This document shows positions 25,234-36,404 of a stretch of DNA of 64,000 bases, in pieces. Under the pieces are notes generated by a model. The model made no database searches and was not told the origin of the DNA. It saw only the letters and a list, made by a program, of their open reading frames with translations. The stretch's first letter is position 1; each line of letters begins with the position of its first letter. Made by a program: the position numbers and the translations under genes. Origin of the DNA: Heterobilharzia americana (lineage: Eukaryota > Platyhelminthes > Trematoda > Strigeidida > Schistosomatidae); the NCBI GenBank assembly GCA_944470555.2, contig CALYCZ020000065.1:1-64000 (forward strand). Reading direction: 5' to 3'.

Positions 25234-27065
25234 AACAGTGGAGAATATTTGTAGCTCAGGTGGACGGTCTTGGTTGTGTTGTGTTCTCTGAGCTGAGTAG
25301 TTTAGTCGTGAAGCTTTCATCTCCTTTCTAGACGACATCATCAGCACTAACTTCAGTATGAAGTGAGCTGTCAATATCTCTCCGGGAGTGATTTAGTGAC
25401 TTGCTCTGTTTCCTTTGATTGTTGTATCACTGATTGTTGGCTGTCCCTCTGCTTGACCTCTGACCTTTCTGTCTTCAATCATTTTTCACATTGGTTGATA
25501 GATTGGGTCTATATCTATACATCTGTTCATTGCTGACTGACTGAGCTGAATGCCACTCTTCTAGGAATTTTCTAATATTCTTCGTGTTTCCTCTGTCCTA
25601 AATTCCTACATTGTCGAAATTGAATTCATGTCTATAGTTGTTATCCACGTGGATTGAAATGAGTGATGAAATGTCATGATGTTTAATAACCGATTGGTGT
25701 TCATGTAGAGGTAGGCAAAGACGGTGACCACTTTGTCCAATGTAGTGTTGACTACAATTATTCCAGTTGACTTTGTAAATGATATTCGGTTTGTCTTCTT
25801 TGATGTTGCATCTTTAGGTCTGCATAATAGTGTTAGGAGGGGATTTGTTGGTTTATGAGCTACACCAATCCCATCAAGTGATCTCAGTAATCTTGTTGTG
25901 ATTTCTGATACATTCTTTATATAGGGTAGGATGATGCGTTTGTTGATTTCTGTCGATGACTTTGTAGTTGATGATGTACGGGACGGATAAAGTTTCGTGG
26001 GTAGCCGTTCTTCTTTAAGGGTGGACATCAAATAATTTTCCTCGTTTCTCTGTGAAGTTATAGTACTTACAGTGTGTTCTCGCTCTTTTGAACAGACTCT
26101 GCAAGCAAGTGATCTTGTGTGTTGTTGGGTTGTTGCTATTGTAGTTGAGGATTTTGTCAGTGTGTGTTGGGTTTCCAGCTTTCCGACATTTGTCCTACTG
26201 ATTAAAACATCCAGGAATGTTAGTTGGTTGTTTGACTCTTTCTCCATTGTGAATTTGATGTCATTGAAAACGTTGTTGATCAAACTGTGAGTGTTTTCTA
26301 TATCATCCTTTTTAATGACGACCAAAGTATGGTCCACATAGCGAATCCAAATTTTTGATTTGATCACAGGTAGAATGATGGCTTCCAGTCTCTGCATCAC
26401 TGCTTCTGCAATTAATCCGGATATCGGTGGTCCCATTGGAGTTCCTTCCATCTGTTTGTATATCTTACTAACGAATTGGAAGTATGTTGTCAGGAAAAGG
26501 TCGATGAGTTCCATCAGACTTGAACATCTGAGTTTTGTGCGTTCTGTTAGGCTTGTGACTTCAATGAGCGTGAGGGATGTAGTTTCTTTGGCTAATTGGG
26601 GTTCAATGGAAGCGTATAATGCTGTGACATTGTTTTCTATGTTTGTTTTTGATCTATTCTAAGAATTCTGTTGGTGATTCGATAGAACATCCGCGTAACT
26701 GAAAGAGATGTTTCAGTTTTCTCGAAAATTCTCTTGATATGTTGTATGCTGGAGTTCCTGGAAGTGAGACTATTGGTCGTAGAGGGATATCTGGTTTGTA
26801 TAGCTTTGGTCTGCCACCATTTGTCATCCTTTTTTATTACTTCTACTTTGAAGAGTTTGTTCCAGGTTTTATTGATCTGGTTGTCGAACTTTTGGATAGA
26901 GTTGGTTTCAAGTGGTTGATATACATTTTCATCTTTGAGAAATCCCCCTGCCTTATTGATGTAGGTTTTTTTATCTATGACTATCGTAGTGCGTCCTTTG
27001 TCTTCTAGCATTATAACGATATCTTTCCTGTTTTTAAGTCTTTTATTTTATTGGCCTATAAGAGC
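25234..27065 (-). pseudogene. Penelope-like element: reverse transcriptase, GIY-YIG, terminal hammerhead
   Basis: In minus-strand order: D-K-G-R-T-T-I-V-I-D (near 26995, N-terminal PLE signature), a frameshift near 26640, then Q-M-E-G-T-P-M-G-P-P-I-S-G-L-I-A-E (26420-26470) and I-R-Y-V-D-H-T-L-V-V (26315-26345). The usual YVDD is YVDH, so the second catalytic aspartate is lost. N-N-Q-L-T-F-L-D-V-L-I follows. The GIY-YIG part reads H-Y-I-G-Q-S-G-H-R-L-C-L-P-L-H-E-H after another frameshift (25700-25770). The end at 25234-25373 is shared, inverted, with 46590-46735 and bears a hammerhead motif. The most complete PLE here. Confidence 0.85.
25298..25355 (-). ncRNA. Hammerhead motif in the PLE terminal region
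   Basis: Minus strand: GTTAGTG then CTGATGA (25338-25344), stem II GTCGTC/GGAGAT, GAAA (25315-25318), then GCTTCAC. Stem II is offset by one base from the ideal register, and stem III would be a bare AGCT palindrome. Hammerheads of this minimal type are known in PLE terminal repeats, where they are proposed to act as dimers. Confidence 0.6.
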
Positions 27066-27486
27066 TTGGAAGTATCATTTCCATTTCTTTTGCTTGGTAA
27101 TCAATAATTTTCTGTCTTCTGATGCATAAATTAGCAGACATATCTATACTATGCATACTCCTCCTTTTCATTGATTTATTGAATTTCTGTAGTTGTTTTC
27201 AACTTTAAAATGTTATTGATTATTGTTTATCCCTACTACTAATCATAACTGATATTTTTTTTTTTATTGCTTGATAAACTCTTTCATTTTCCTGGTTGTA
27301 CATGTTATACGGTGCAGCAGAAAAGGTCGTCTTAGCATGAAACGATGCATAAGCCTGAAGTTTTGAGGCGTATACAAAACGGACTAATGGCCTCACAGGT
27401 GTAGGGCAGGTTGTCTTTAGTTGGTTGGATTTAATTGGTAGATTTCTCCAACCTTCAGACCCTAATCGGATGGAGGTGATTCTGGG

Positions 27487-27625
27487 GTACTTTAAAGGCC
27501 ACTCGACCAACTGGTGAGATAGTCAATAACATTCCTTTATTTTGTAGCAAAGAGCTTTCCCGGATGAAATATCGAAGACTGATCGGTCGTTTCAGCAGTT
27601 GCTAGGGTGACCTTTAAAGTCACTT
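27487..27625. mobile_element. MITE-like element (M2)
   Basis: Begins GTACTTTAAAGGCCAC and ends GGTGACCTTTAAAGTCAC, the same ends as M1 and M3. Internally it shares GATGAAATATCGAA and TTTCAGCAGTTGC with M3. Non-coding. Confidence 0.65.
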
Positions 27626-27774
27626 ATTGCAGATGCTAAATAAGATTCAAAAACAAGGTCAATAATTAGACTCACTGAGTACTATTGACTAATCGGTTAC
27701 GCTAAATCGAAGTCAGCTGGATTCATTTTTGACAAAGATTATGATTGCGGCTAACAGAAGAATCTAGCACATGC

Positions 27775-27905
27775 GTTTCGTTCTGCATGGGACCCACTGG
27801 ATGTACCTGCACCTCAGTGACTAATGTTGTTCCCACTCAGACTTGAAGTACTATCCACTGGATCACTGAGGAACGACAGGCGTCTGTTGTACAATGGGTA
27901 GTAGT
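27775..27905 (-). repeat. A-family SINE, decayed
   Basis: The minus strand retains GAACGAAACGCATG (the GAAA side of a hammerhead) and TGGGTCCCATG in place of stem II, then a GTGGGAACAACAT-type block and a tRNA-like head to about 27905. The CTGATGA box is lost. Confidence 0.45.
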
Positions 27906-28099
27906 TGTTATTATTTGTTGATCCGATGCCTGAGTATTGCCCTAAACTCTATTTGCTCGATGATGGGTGACAGGTTTCGTTCTGTTTTGCCCTCGTCCCA
28001 TATAACAAGACTGACTGATCGATTTAGTCCACAATAACGGTAAATGGAAAACTCCAACCATCAATAAAGGAAAAATGATACCTAATGCACCAAAGGTGG

Positions 28100-28262
28100 C
28101 TCTTGTGACCCAGTAGCTTAGTGAATAACGTTGTGGCATTTGAACCAGTAGATATTGGGTTCGAGTCTCAATGGGAACACCATTAACCTGAATACAGGCA
28201 CATCCACCTGATGGGCCAAGAATAGGATAGGATTCGCGTTCTGAACTTCATTGCTACCAACA
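28100..28262 (+). repeat. A-family SINE with tRNA-like head
   Basis: Box A-like CAGTAGCTTAGTGAATAACG at 28111 and box B GGGTTCGAGTCTC at 28157, followed by AATGGGAACACCATTAACC and a decayed hammerhead (CTGATGG at 28208, no GAAA). The order head-hammerhead is that of Sm-alpha type elements. Confidence 0.65.
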
Positions 28263-28269
28263 AGCAGAT

Positions 28270-29345
28270 AACATCTATAGCTGAACGTTTTGAAGGAGAA
28301 CAAGAACCCCTGTTACTGAAGGTTGGTAGGGTATCATTCTTGTTTGAAGTGTATATTTTATCCTGTGTAAGAGTTAGATCACTTTTTCTTTCAGTTTGCT
28401 CTTATCAACTTACGATGTTTTTCAATTTTTTCTCATATACAGGATTCGGAAGCTTAAAATTTGTCTACTTGATAACAACTTCCATATGATTCATTTATTT
28501 TAAAAAAAATGTGTACTGACTTATGTCAGTCAAGTCAAATCACAGTCAATTTAAAAATAGGTAATCTCCATCAAATATCGATTGAGATAATTTTAAAAAT
28601 CAATAAAACTGTAAAAAATTTTAATCAGTAATTTGACTATATTCAGTTGCTTGTCAGTAGTATGTGTGAATTACTTATTTTTAGATTGAACTCAAAGCTT
28701 ACGGACTGCAAATTCCGTATGTTAGCCACTAAACAATGTCACCCAATTCTGCACCACTCTGTTGATGATAAGTTAGAGTTTGATTGAAGGGCAGAGGCTA
28801 GGCTACTGTCATACAACAACTAAAGGGGTCACCGCGATCATGGAGTGAGTCACGAGCTCTTACTGCTGCTGGTTCAACAGAAAACAATGAGACAGGTTTT
28901 CAGTACTTTCAACTTTGAAGAGTCTTCCAGACGAAATCAGTTTTATTCTATCTAATTGGCTAAGTTCCTCGAGACTTTGTCAATTAGTAGATAGCTATGG
29001 CTAGAAATCGAACTTAATGACACAGATGTATATACTTTCCGAAGTTTTGAACGTGTTTACTAACTTTATTTGTTTGTTCTATCTTGCCTCGTGCAGCACT
29101 TTTTTCTCCTTCAATGTTATTTTCTCGGATCCACCTGTTTCTTACACGCTGTTGTGAAGTGGAGCAACTGGAGTAGGTGGATTTTTGTGCCAGATGCTTA
29201 ACTGATATGTTCATCTGTTTGTTAGGCGTCCTATCTGAATGCAATATAAGGTAAATATTTCCCAAGATGATGGATACACCTATCTACCCTGTGCCTTCAG
29301 TTTATGTCATATGGATAACATTAATAGAAAGCAACAGTCTGGCTA
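28270..29345. other. Unassigned stretch
   Basis: No gene or element recognised. A minus-strand tRNA-like segment may lie near 28690-28745. The ORF at 29014-29265 has no recognisable motif. Confidence 0.35.
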
Positions 29346-29349
29346 ATGA

Positions 29350-29585
29350 AGAATACGTCGGTTGGTTGGAGGCAGTCAGTAGAAATCCCTGGACCTAGGT
29401 TCTGTGCCTATAGACACTCGTCAGCATGGTGTATCTGCACCCAAAGCGGAATTGATGTCTCTTCCGGGGTTTGAAGCGACGTAACCTAGAGTTTTAGTCA
29501 GCGACGTTACCACTGGGCTATTCAAGTCGTGTACAACCTTCAGTAGGACTGGGTTAGATACACCGATTGATCACTGGAGAGTAAC
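29350..29585 (-). repeat. C-family hammerhead SINE copy (C4), full length
   Basis: The minus strand starts CTCTCCAGTGATCAATCGGTG and has a tRNA-like head (TAGCCCAGTGGTAACGTCGC, then GCTTCAAACCCCGG), GGTGCAGATACACCATG, CTGACGA, a GTGTC/GGCAC hairpin, then AGAAC instead of GAAAC, ACCTAGGTC and CAGG. Two changes at the GAAA box make activity unlikely. Confidence 0.65.
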
Positions 29586-29659
29586 CTGAGTACTGACCGA
29601 ACTGTATTCACTATTCTTTCAATAATGGTCACAAAGCTAGGAGGCTGAGCATTGAGGTG

Positions 29660-29885
29660 CAAATTAATGTATGTTAGTTGGTTGCAGATACACCTTGTTG
29701 ATGAGTGCCAACAAGCACGAAACCCAGGTGCTGGGCTTTTTACTAATTGTCTATCAATGTGCACAGCACTGTTAAGCCTCCTAGCTTGGTGGCCACATTG
29801 CAAAAGTGATCGACAGAGTTCCATCAACACCGGGCAACGTGAGATTCGTTACTCTCCAGTGACCAATCAATGTAATATTCTTTTC
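29660..29885 (+). repeat. C-family hammerhead SINE copy (C1)
   Basis: GCAGATACACCTTGTTGATG opens the hammerhead part, with TTGATGA at 29699-29705 (C3 changed to T), perfect stem II GTGC/GCAC around CAACAA, GAAAC, and stem III ACC/GGT. The sequence near 29840-29875 is an inverted copy of 29555-29575, linking it to the C4 leader. The tRNA-like head is missing. Confidence 0.55.
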
Positions 29886-29889
29886 AATA

Positions 29890-31540
29890 AATTCTCATCA
29901 GATTCTATAGTTATAAAATGCAATTGTACAGTCAAGAATATATTTTCAAAATGGAATATGACTGAAGAACTTTTTAAAAAATCGATTTTTCTCTTTTAAA
30001 TTTGTAGATATTAAAATCATTGATTTATATAGAGATAGTGTGATGGGGAATGAAAACGTAACGAATAGAAGAGACAACAGTGGGCTTTAGTTTTACCGAT
30101 GATCAATTGTGGAATGACGCATGAACATGTTCTTTCTGAATGCAAAGTTCAGGTTTGATCAACCTTATTGCGACAGATTCAGATACGTTGAGCTACATGT
30201 ACCATTGTTTTGGTACGCAGTTATATAACGTTAAAAGCTCAGTTAAAATCTATATCTACTAGGTGGGCTAAGACACAACTTTTCACTATTTTCACTTCGC
30301 TTTTTTCGAACCAACCTGGTAAATGTTCTGTTATCTATAGACACACCTGCCTAATCGTACGCTTGTTCCACGGGAACAGTTAAATTAACACCTAAGATGA
30401 AGAGCTAAGATTAGGTAAGCTATCCTATAGTTTAGGCTTGAGCATTGCCCAACTTCTAAAAAATGTGCAAAGATGACCTGAATAAAACCTTATACTGACT
30501 GGTGTAGCTAGGCGCTGTGATAAGATGTCACTTAGAGCGTCACTCTTCAGAACAGATTATCTTTCAGCCTGTAAATCTCACTCTAGTTTAAAAATATATT
30601 TTTCCTCCTAACTTGACTTGATTTTACACGTTGTATAAGTGGATTGTATAATTGTAGAGCCTGTTGAAAATTTACTGAAAAGAAAATTCTTCATTATTCA
30701 GATTGTGACTTTTTTACGAATGTTATAGGAATGTTTAGATGTTTAAAATCTTACATGAATACCTACTGGTCAAGGTCAATGACCTGAACTATCCACCTAT
30801 TGGCAGCTGAACAGAATTTTATCTACATTCAAGTCGGATATTTGTAGTGAGTGGATAGAGGGGGAGAGTTGAAGGAAAAATCAAATTTATCAAAAACTCT
30901 AGATTAAAAACCTTATTTTCAACTTACGCCTTTTTTATCAGTAATAATGAGTGACTGAAGATAAAATAAAAAGTTCAGTTATAGCGGCTTCCGGTACTTG
31001 CTTGGCGCTTTATAAGTTGAGCTGGAAGATTCAGTTGCTAAATTTCACTTCACTAACGGTTTTCTCTAGCTATCATGTGTTTGTACGATACACAATTGCC
31101 CATCCATTGTAATCACACTATCCGATCAGTGAGGACTTTTCATGTCAAACGAATTATAAGGGGAATGCATCGTACCCCTAGTATGAATAATACGAGACTG
31201 CCAAGTCACGCTTGTCTCAGACAGTGTCAATAAGCATCCTTTATTATTGGTTGACATGTAAAAAAAAATACTTCAGTGACAACTGTTCATTCGCAGCGTG
31301 TTGAATATTCAATTGACAATTGAACATAATTGGTCAACTTAAAAATGTTTTTTACCAGCGAAACTAAATAAGAAGGAGTGAGAGAGGAAGAAAGACGACT
31401 GTAAACTTGTCAAAAGGACTCCATAGATGATTTTTCATGCCAAAACTACCTGTATCGAGTTAGAGGAATTTAATATGGATATTGACTTTGTGATTGACTA
31501 TTCATTACGAATTAGTATGAATGCAGAGTACATCAACTTG
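29890..31540. other. Unassigned stretch
   Basis: No gene, transposon domain or RNA gene recognised. Confidence 0.4.
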
Positions 31541-31544
31541 ACTG

Positions 31545-31955
31545 ATTTGTGCAATGGTTGCCTAAACCAATTCTTTACTTAGTATACAGTGATCGAGTGG
31601 ATAGTAATCAATGCGCGAACGATGATAAGACATTGAGACCCTAGGATTGGATACGAATAGTGACTGTTCTCCCTCGCAACCTTATACCTCATCCAGCCGC
31701 AGAAATGAAAAGACAGAGACCAATCAGTGACTGTAAGGAAGACATTTCGTTTGACAAAAAAACATTTATATACAGTTTTTACTCAGCAAATGAAGCTACT
31801 AGGTCAGAAGCTGGATACTTATTTTCATTGGTCGGCTGAAGGACAATGTTGTCCAATCAGCTTCGTCCTGCTCACACCATAACATGAAACAAGGTTGAAA
31901 TCGAAAACTTCTACCTTAGAGGCTGATGATTTAGATTAGGCTACTTCCTATCATA
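31545..31955 (+). repeat. Unclassified dispersed repeat, copy 1
   Basis: Shares a collinear series of blocks with 55305-55680: GTGATCGAGTGGATAGTAAT, AAGACA, GACTGTTCTCCCTC, GACTGTAAGGAAGA, TTCG/TTGACAAAAA, CATTGGTCGGCTGAAG-like, TGTCCAAT and GGTTGAAAT. Divergent, same orientation, no coding capacity seen. It may be a solo LTR or a SINE-like element; no family recognised. Confidence 0.6.
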
Positions 31956-32581
31956 TACATTATAAATTGTATTGTTATCATTATTGCTATTATTACAGCA
32001 TATAGTAAGGGAACTGTGAGGGTGAAGTAGTTCCCCTGAATTTGATGAAATCTTGTCATGGTTTCCTCTTTAAAATAGAATTTCTTTCCTCATCAGAAAT
32101 TGTCCATTTCCCTTTATGTGACAGCTAGCTCATTGACAGTGGCTGTGAGCATTGTCTACACGGTATTGACTTGTGACTTGTTTTGTAGCTTTATGGAAAA
32201 CTTAAACAGACCAAAAATCAGCCTGTACACATGAGATATACATCGAAATCCGTAAAATGGTCATAATCCTGCCTAATTTATGGAGAATCAGCTCAGGAAT
32301 GCGCTTTCATAACCCTTGTGGTCTCAGATCGCTATGATCATAATCATCATTATTACTACTGCTGTTTGCAGCATCGAAACTTACAGCTGCCTTCCTGTCA
32401 TAACGGTCTTGTATGTAAACACTTCTCTACTTCTGATTGTGAACTGATTACAATGTAGGAGATGCCTGGTAGCAGACGGGTAGTGATATGATTGCAGTTA
32501 ATCATTTTGACTATTTCACAAAATAACTCATTCATTCCTCAGTGACACCATTTTTATTTCATTCTCTTGTAGATAATCCAG

Positions 32582-32666
32582 TCTTGATTGGAAGTGTCAA
32601 GTTTTAATTCTCCAGGTTGTCGGTTACATCAGACATCCATATATCCGTCAGCCACAACTGGAAAGG
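32582..32666 (+). CDS. Candidate exon upstream of the large acidic exon
   Basis: The acceptor is a pyrimidine-rich run ending TAATCCAG at 32581. The open frame reads L-D-W-K-C-Q-V-L-I-L-Q-V-V-G-Y-I-R-H-P-Y, about 28 codons, and ends GAAAGG before a GTAATA donor. The phase at the donor is 0 and matches the large exon starting at 32755, leaving an 88-bp intron, a size seen in schistosome genes. The upstream frame has a stop at 32576, so the acceptor after CAG is needed. The peptide is not recognised. If wrong, the large exon may start differently. Confidence 0.4.
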
Positions 32667-32754
32667 GTAATATTCTTACCATCAAACATATTTCACTTTC
32701 ATTGTATCTACTTAATAGACTGACTACTTGTTTGTTTCTATTACAATCGTGGAG

Positions 32755-34544
32755 GTCACTACTGGTCAGCTTGTAGACAACGGGTCGGTTGACCACAACA
32801 ACCTGGTTTACAATTTACAAGAGGGTGAACAACTTCCTCCTTTGGCTACCACAGAACCAGAAGGGTTTGACTCCAGTCAAGACAGTGATAAAAGTGATAC
32901 TGTTATAGTCGAACCAAGCAAAAACGCTGCAGACGATAACCCCAGTCACTTTAACAGAGTTGAGGCTGAGTTGCGCAAAGAAACAGAATTTCACCGCATA
33001 CAAATACCAGAAGACGAAGCAGCCCTGCTGTCTGACAACGATCTCCCTTCTCCTCCACTTTCACTTTGTCAAGAGTCACAATTAGGGACTGTTGAAGATT
33101 GTTTATCAGCTTTTCCTTTAACACCTTCAAGAGATTCAGAGTGTCATCTTGATTCGACAGAGCATATTGTTGACGAAGTTGCTGGAAGTGATTTATTGCC
33201 AACAGACCAAGTGGAAACAATACCCAGCTATTGTTTAGAAGTTGAAACAGAACAGAAACCAAGGGAGTTTTCAGATAAAGGAAGAGATTTTATTTTAGAC
33301 CAGCCGTCTAATTCACCCTCATCAAAATCCTTTGGTTTTACAGAGGACTGTGGAAAAAAGGAATTTATTGTGGAAGACTTGGGACAGGATCTTAGAACAT
33401 TGGTTCACACAATTCCAGAAGACACTCTCAGTGGTATATCTGAAATCAAAGAGGCACCTGTGCCATTTAACCCTAACAAGCAGGCATCTCAGCCATTTGT
33501 GCTTGAGGAAGAATTGACTGAGTCGCCTGACTTAAAGGAAGCATTAATTGATTCTTCTAACGTTGAGGAAGAAGTAACAGTGTCATTTGACCTAGAAAAA
33601 GAGGTCTGCGGATCACTTCACGTTCAGAAAAAAGTGACTAGATCAACTGACATTCAGGCAGAAACTATTGATTCATCTAATTTTGAGAAGGGGATTCCTG
33701 ACTCCACTGAATCACCTACCATTCTCAATTCACAATCACAACTTTCTTTTACAGAATATCACGTGACAGCTAACCCTGAGTACACAACAGTTAGTCAACT
33801 ATCAGACAAAAAGGATTCCAGTAACTTTTACACGGATTCTACAGTACCAGCAACTCTCATCGATTTGTCAAATCATTTGCCAGAAAATACTTATCGAGAT
33901 TCGATTATTTCCAGTGAATCTGTACCATCAAAACACTCATCAACACCAACAAATTCAATAGGGGAGTCTGTGAACTGTACCACTATCGATAATAATACTA
34001 ATAAAACTCTGAAAGAATTAACGTGTGATACATCAATGGGTACCACAGTCGGTGTGTCTGATATCATGGCTGATCATTCAGACATCAAGGAGTTGTGCAC
34101 TTCTTATCAGTATGAAGCTGAGAATACACCATCTCAAAGTTCGTTGGGGCATTTTGGAGATATGAATGAAATGCCTAGTCATACGGAATATCGAACAAGT
34201 TTGGATGAAGCGGATGATGACTTATCCGTTGATGTGAAAGGCACCAACGAGAATCCCGGTTATCATGCCAATGAAGACGAAGAGGATGATGTTGCAAATG
34301 ATCAGTCGGAGTATACAAATTTGAAAACCGAAGAGAGTTATGGCACTTTTGTTAGCAATCCATCTCAATTACAACAAGATACTATCAATAATGAGAGTGT
34401 AAACAAAGTAATTAAAAAGGAAGTTTCCAATCAATCGATAAAAAATATAACTGGCGGAAATAATGACTGCTTGAAGAGCAAAAATGATGATGGTCATCCG
34501 AAGATGACATTTAATCAAATTAGAGAAGATTTAGAGAAAAAGAA
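32755..34544 (+). CDS. Large acidic, Ser/Thr-rich exon with decapeptide repeats (unrecognised protein)
   Basis: An uninterrupted frame of about 597 codons, far longer than expected by chance here, flanked by a TTTGTTTCTATTAC tract ending GGAG and by a strong AA|GTGAGT donor at 34545. Composition is rich in E, D, S and T with several P-S-S/S-P motifs, suggesting a disordered, possibly phosphorylated region. Residues encoded at 33448-33717 form nine tandem decapeptides (E/K-E-x-T-x-S-x-D-L/V-E/K type). The C-terminal part alternates acidic patches (D-E-A-D-D-D, N-E-D-E-E-D-D) and ends in a basic K-K-K run. No signal peptide, membrane segment or catalytic domain is seen. The exon ends in phase 2 and the segment at 38061 restores an open frame. 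Function unknown; coding status fairly certain. Confidence 0.75.
33448..33717 (+). repeat. Nine tandem 30-bp / decapeptide units within the large exon
   Basis: Consecutive units such as EELTESPDLK, EALIDSSNVE, EEVTVSFDLE and KEVCGSLHVQ keep exactly ten residues each, without indels. DNA identity between units is low, while charge at residues 1-2 and 10 and a hydrophobic residue 9 are kept in most. Confidence 0.75.
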
Positions 34545-34639
34545 GTGAGTTTCACTTATTTAATTCACACTTTTTTTATTTGAGAGAGAGAGAGAGACTA
34601 GAGTTGGCTTGGAAGTGAGTAATTAAGCTTACTGACAAC

Positions 34640-34765
34640 AGGTGAGTATGTCATACATTTAGTTTCCTTGACATACAAGAACAAAGACGCAAGCAAAGTA
34701 AAACAAACTCATTTTATTTCATTGCCTTTCATCAGCTGAAAGCAGCTCACAATTGAAATGAAGTA
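34640..34765 (-). repeat. Unclassified repeat end, inverted match to 36405-36480
   Basis: The minus strand reads AGCTGATGAAAGGCAATG followed by AAATAAAATGAG, nearly identical to the + strand at 36423. CTGATGA plus TGAAA recalls a collapsed hammerhead, but there is no room for a stem II. Possibly a PLE terminal fragment. Confidence 0.45.
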
Positions 34766-35039
34766 TTAGTAGTAATAATGGTATGTAGGAATAAATGAAG
34801 ATCTGAAATCCAGGGTTAACAATAAGGTGGTGAGTGAGTCAAAGAAATACAAGATTAATAGTTGCATATCTTTGTCAAAATCCATGACTATTTTGTATAA
34901 GATGAGATAAAAAATCTTGAAGCTGTGGAGTGGAAGGACGACAAACGAAAATCAGTGTAAAAGAAGGGATTGTTCAAGAACTAATAGGTTACGTAATTAC
35001 ATGAAAAATAGATTAATATTCAGTAAGTAATTATTGCTT

Positions 35040-35775
35040 GTGGTGGACTGGATCATGCAGCAAACTGTGAGGAGAGAGAAGAGGGGCATACGCTAACTGG
35101 AACGATGAAAACACACCACACCACAAGAAGATTTCGATTTCGCCACCAATTATGATTTACGTCCACTGTCTTGTCTCACAAACTCGAAGATCTACAGGTG
35201 AAAACTAACAAGTTGACAGAAGAGGTGAGGCAGCGAAGGAAGATGGGACTTCCTTCAAGTGAAGGTAGGGAAGACGGAGGTGATGGAGATACTCAACCAA
35301 CATCAACATCAACAACAACGACAATAACAACAATCACTAATCACCATGAACGGGAGAAATGTAAAGCAAGTTGTCTTTTTCATCTACCTACCTAGGTAGC
35401 ATCATTTCAACTACAGGTGTCACAGATGAGGATATCAAGATGAGGATTGGAAAGACAGCAAGACAGGCTTTCATTAATGTGAAATCACCCAACAAATATG
35501 CCAAAGAAAGAGGATATGGATTCGGCATACACTGAGAAGGTCGATTGGGGACATCACGCGCCAGGTCAGGCCAGTTCCTTGAGTGGAATTCAATGGGGAA
35601 ACGACGAGTTGGGCGTCCGAGGTGAGGGCGACATGAAGGAGATGGTTTGAGGAAGAAATGAAAGCTTATGGGTAGTCGTGGAATGAGGTTCAAAAGACTG
35701 GAAGAAAGAGAGTGCAATAGAGGCGATCTACTGAAGCCCTGTGTTCCACTGGGAACCTAAGTGAATAATAATCAG
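35040..35775 (+). pseudogene. RTE-type retrotransposon, internally deleted (R6)
   Basis: Begins at the D-W-I-M-Q-Q-T-V-R-R-E-K-R-G segment, then E-D-F-D-F-A-T-N where the catalytic F-A-D-D is expected, then T-N-S-K-I/K-L-E-D-L-Q-V-K-T-N-K-L-T-E-E-V. After V-T-D-E-D-I-K-M-R-I-G-K-T-A-R-Q-A-F-I it jumps (near 35485) to the C-terminal N-K-Y-A-K-E segment, so about 300 bp including the (GGCT)n site are deleted. The 3' end is GGGAACCTAAGTGAATAATA. Lies in a putative intron of the acidic-exon gene, same strand. Confidence 0.8.
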
Positions 35776-35944
35776 TAATTAATGAAGAGATGATGCAATC
35801 AAAAGAAAGGGGATGAATAGATACATGCACACGCAAATACTATATATTGTTATCAAGGTAAAGAAAGGTTAATTACAGTCTCTTTCTGAGTACATAGGTC
35901 AGGTTGAAAACGTTTGTAAGCGAGAGCTTCCGTAGACCGTAATG

Positions 35945-36290
35945 AACATAGGGTTTTTTGTTTGTTAATTATCCTGTAGGGTTCGATTTCATGTTCCCAC
36001 TCGGTGCCTGGCGTTGCTATTCAAACACAGATTTCTAGGAATCTGCTCATAACATCGAGTAGACGCCGTTCTTTCGGTCCATCCTAAGTACTTGATTCCA
36101 AAAGCACAGGTGAATTGATATACTCTGTTGGAGGTGACGTGAGACCGGTATTTGTCTACTTTCGACTGTGTTATTGAGTATAACGTATTGTAAATTAAGA
36201 TCAGTCTGGCAGTAGGGAAGCTCCTTCTCAGTACAGCTCCAGAATTTTCTGTCTCATCATACATAAATTGCCACTGAATTTGACTAGGGT
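35945..36290 (-). pseudogene. Penelope-like element, GIY-YIG fragment
   Basis: The minus strand reads T-A-R-L-I-L-I-Y-N-T-L-Y-S then N-R-V-Y-Q-F-T-C-A-F-G-I-K-Y-L-G-W-T-E-R and R-C-Y-E-Q-I-P-R-N-L-C. This is the classic C-x-C-G-x-x-Y-I-G-R-T pattern with YIG changed to YLG and the second cysteine lost. Connector residues match the 4539 fragment. Confidence 0.7.
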
Positions 36291-36404
36291 TTGTGATTAT
36301 AATTCGTATATTTCCTTGACTCAGTACCCTATTGTTAATCCTGGATTTCGAATCTCTACTTATTTCTACATATTATGCCATTATTGCTACTAATACATCA
36401 TTTC

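Noticed and set aside
32815..33262. Minus-strand open frames overlapping the acidic exon
   Set aside because: They are antisense shadows of the 606-codon frame and have no splice or motif support.
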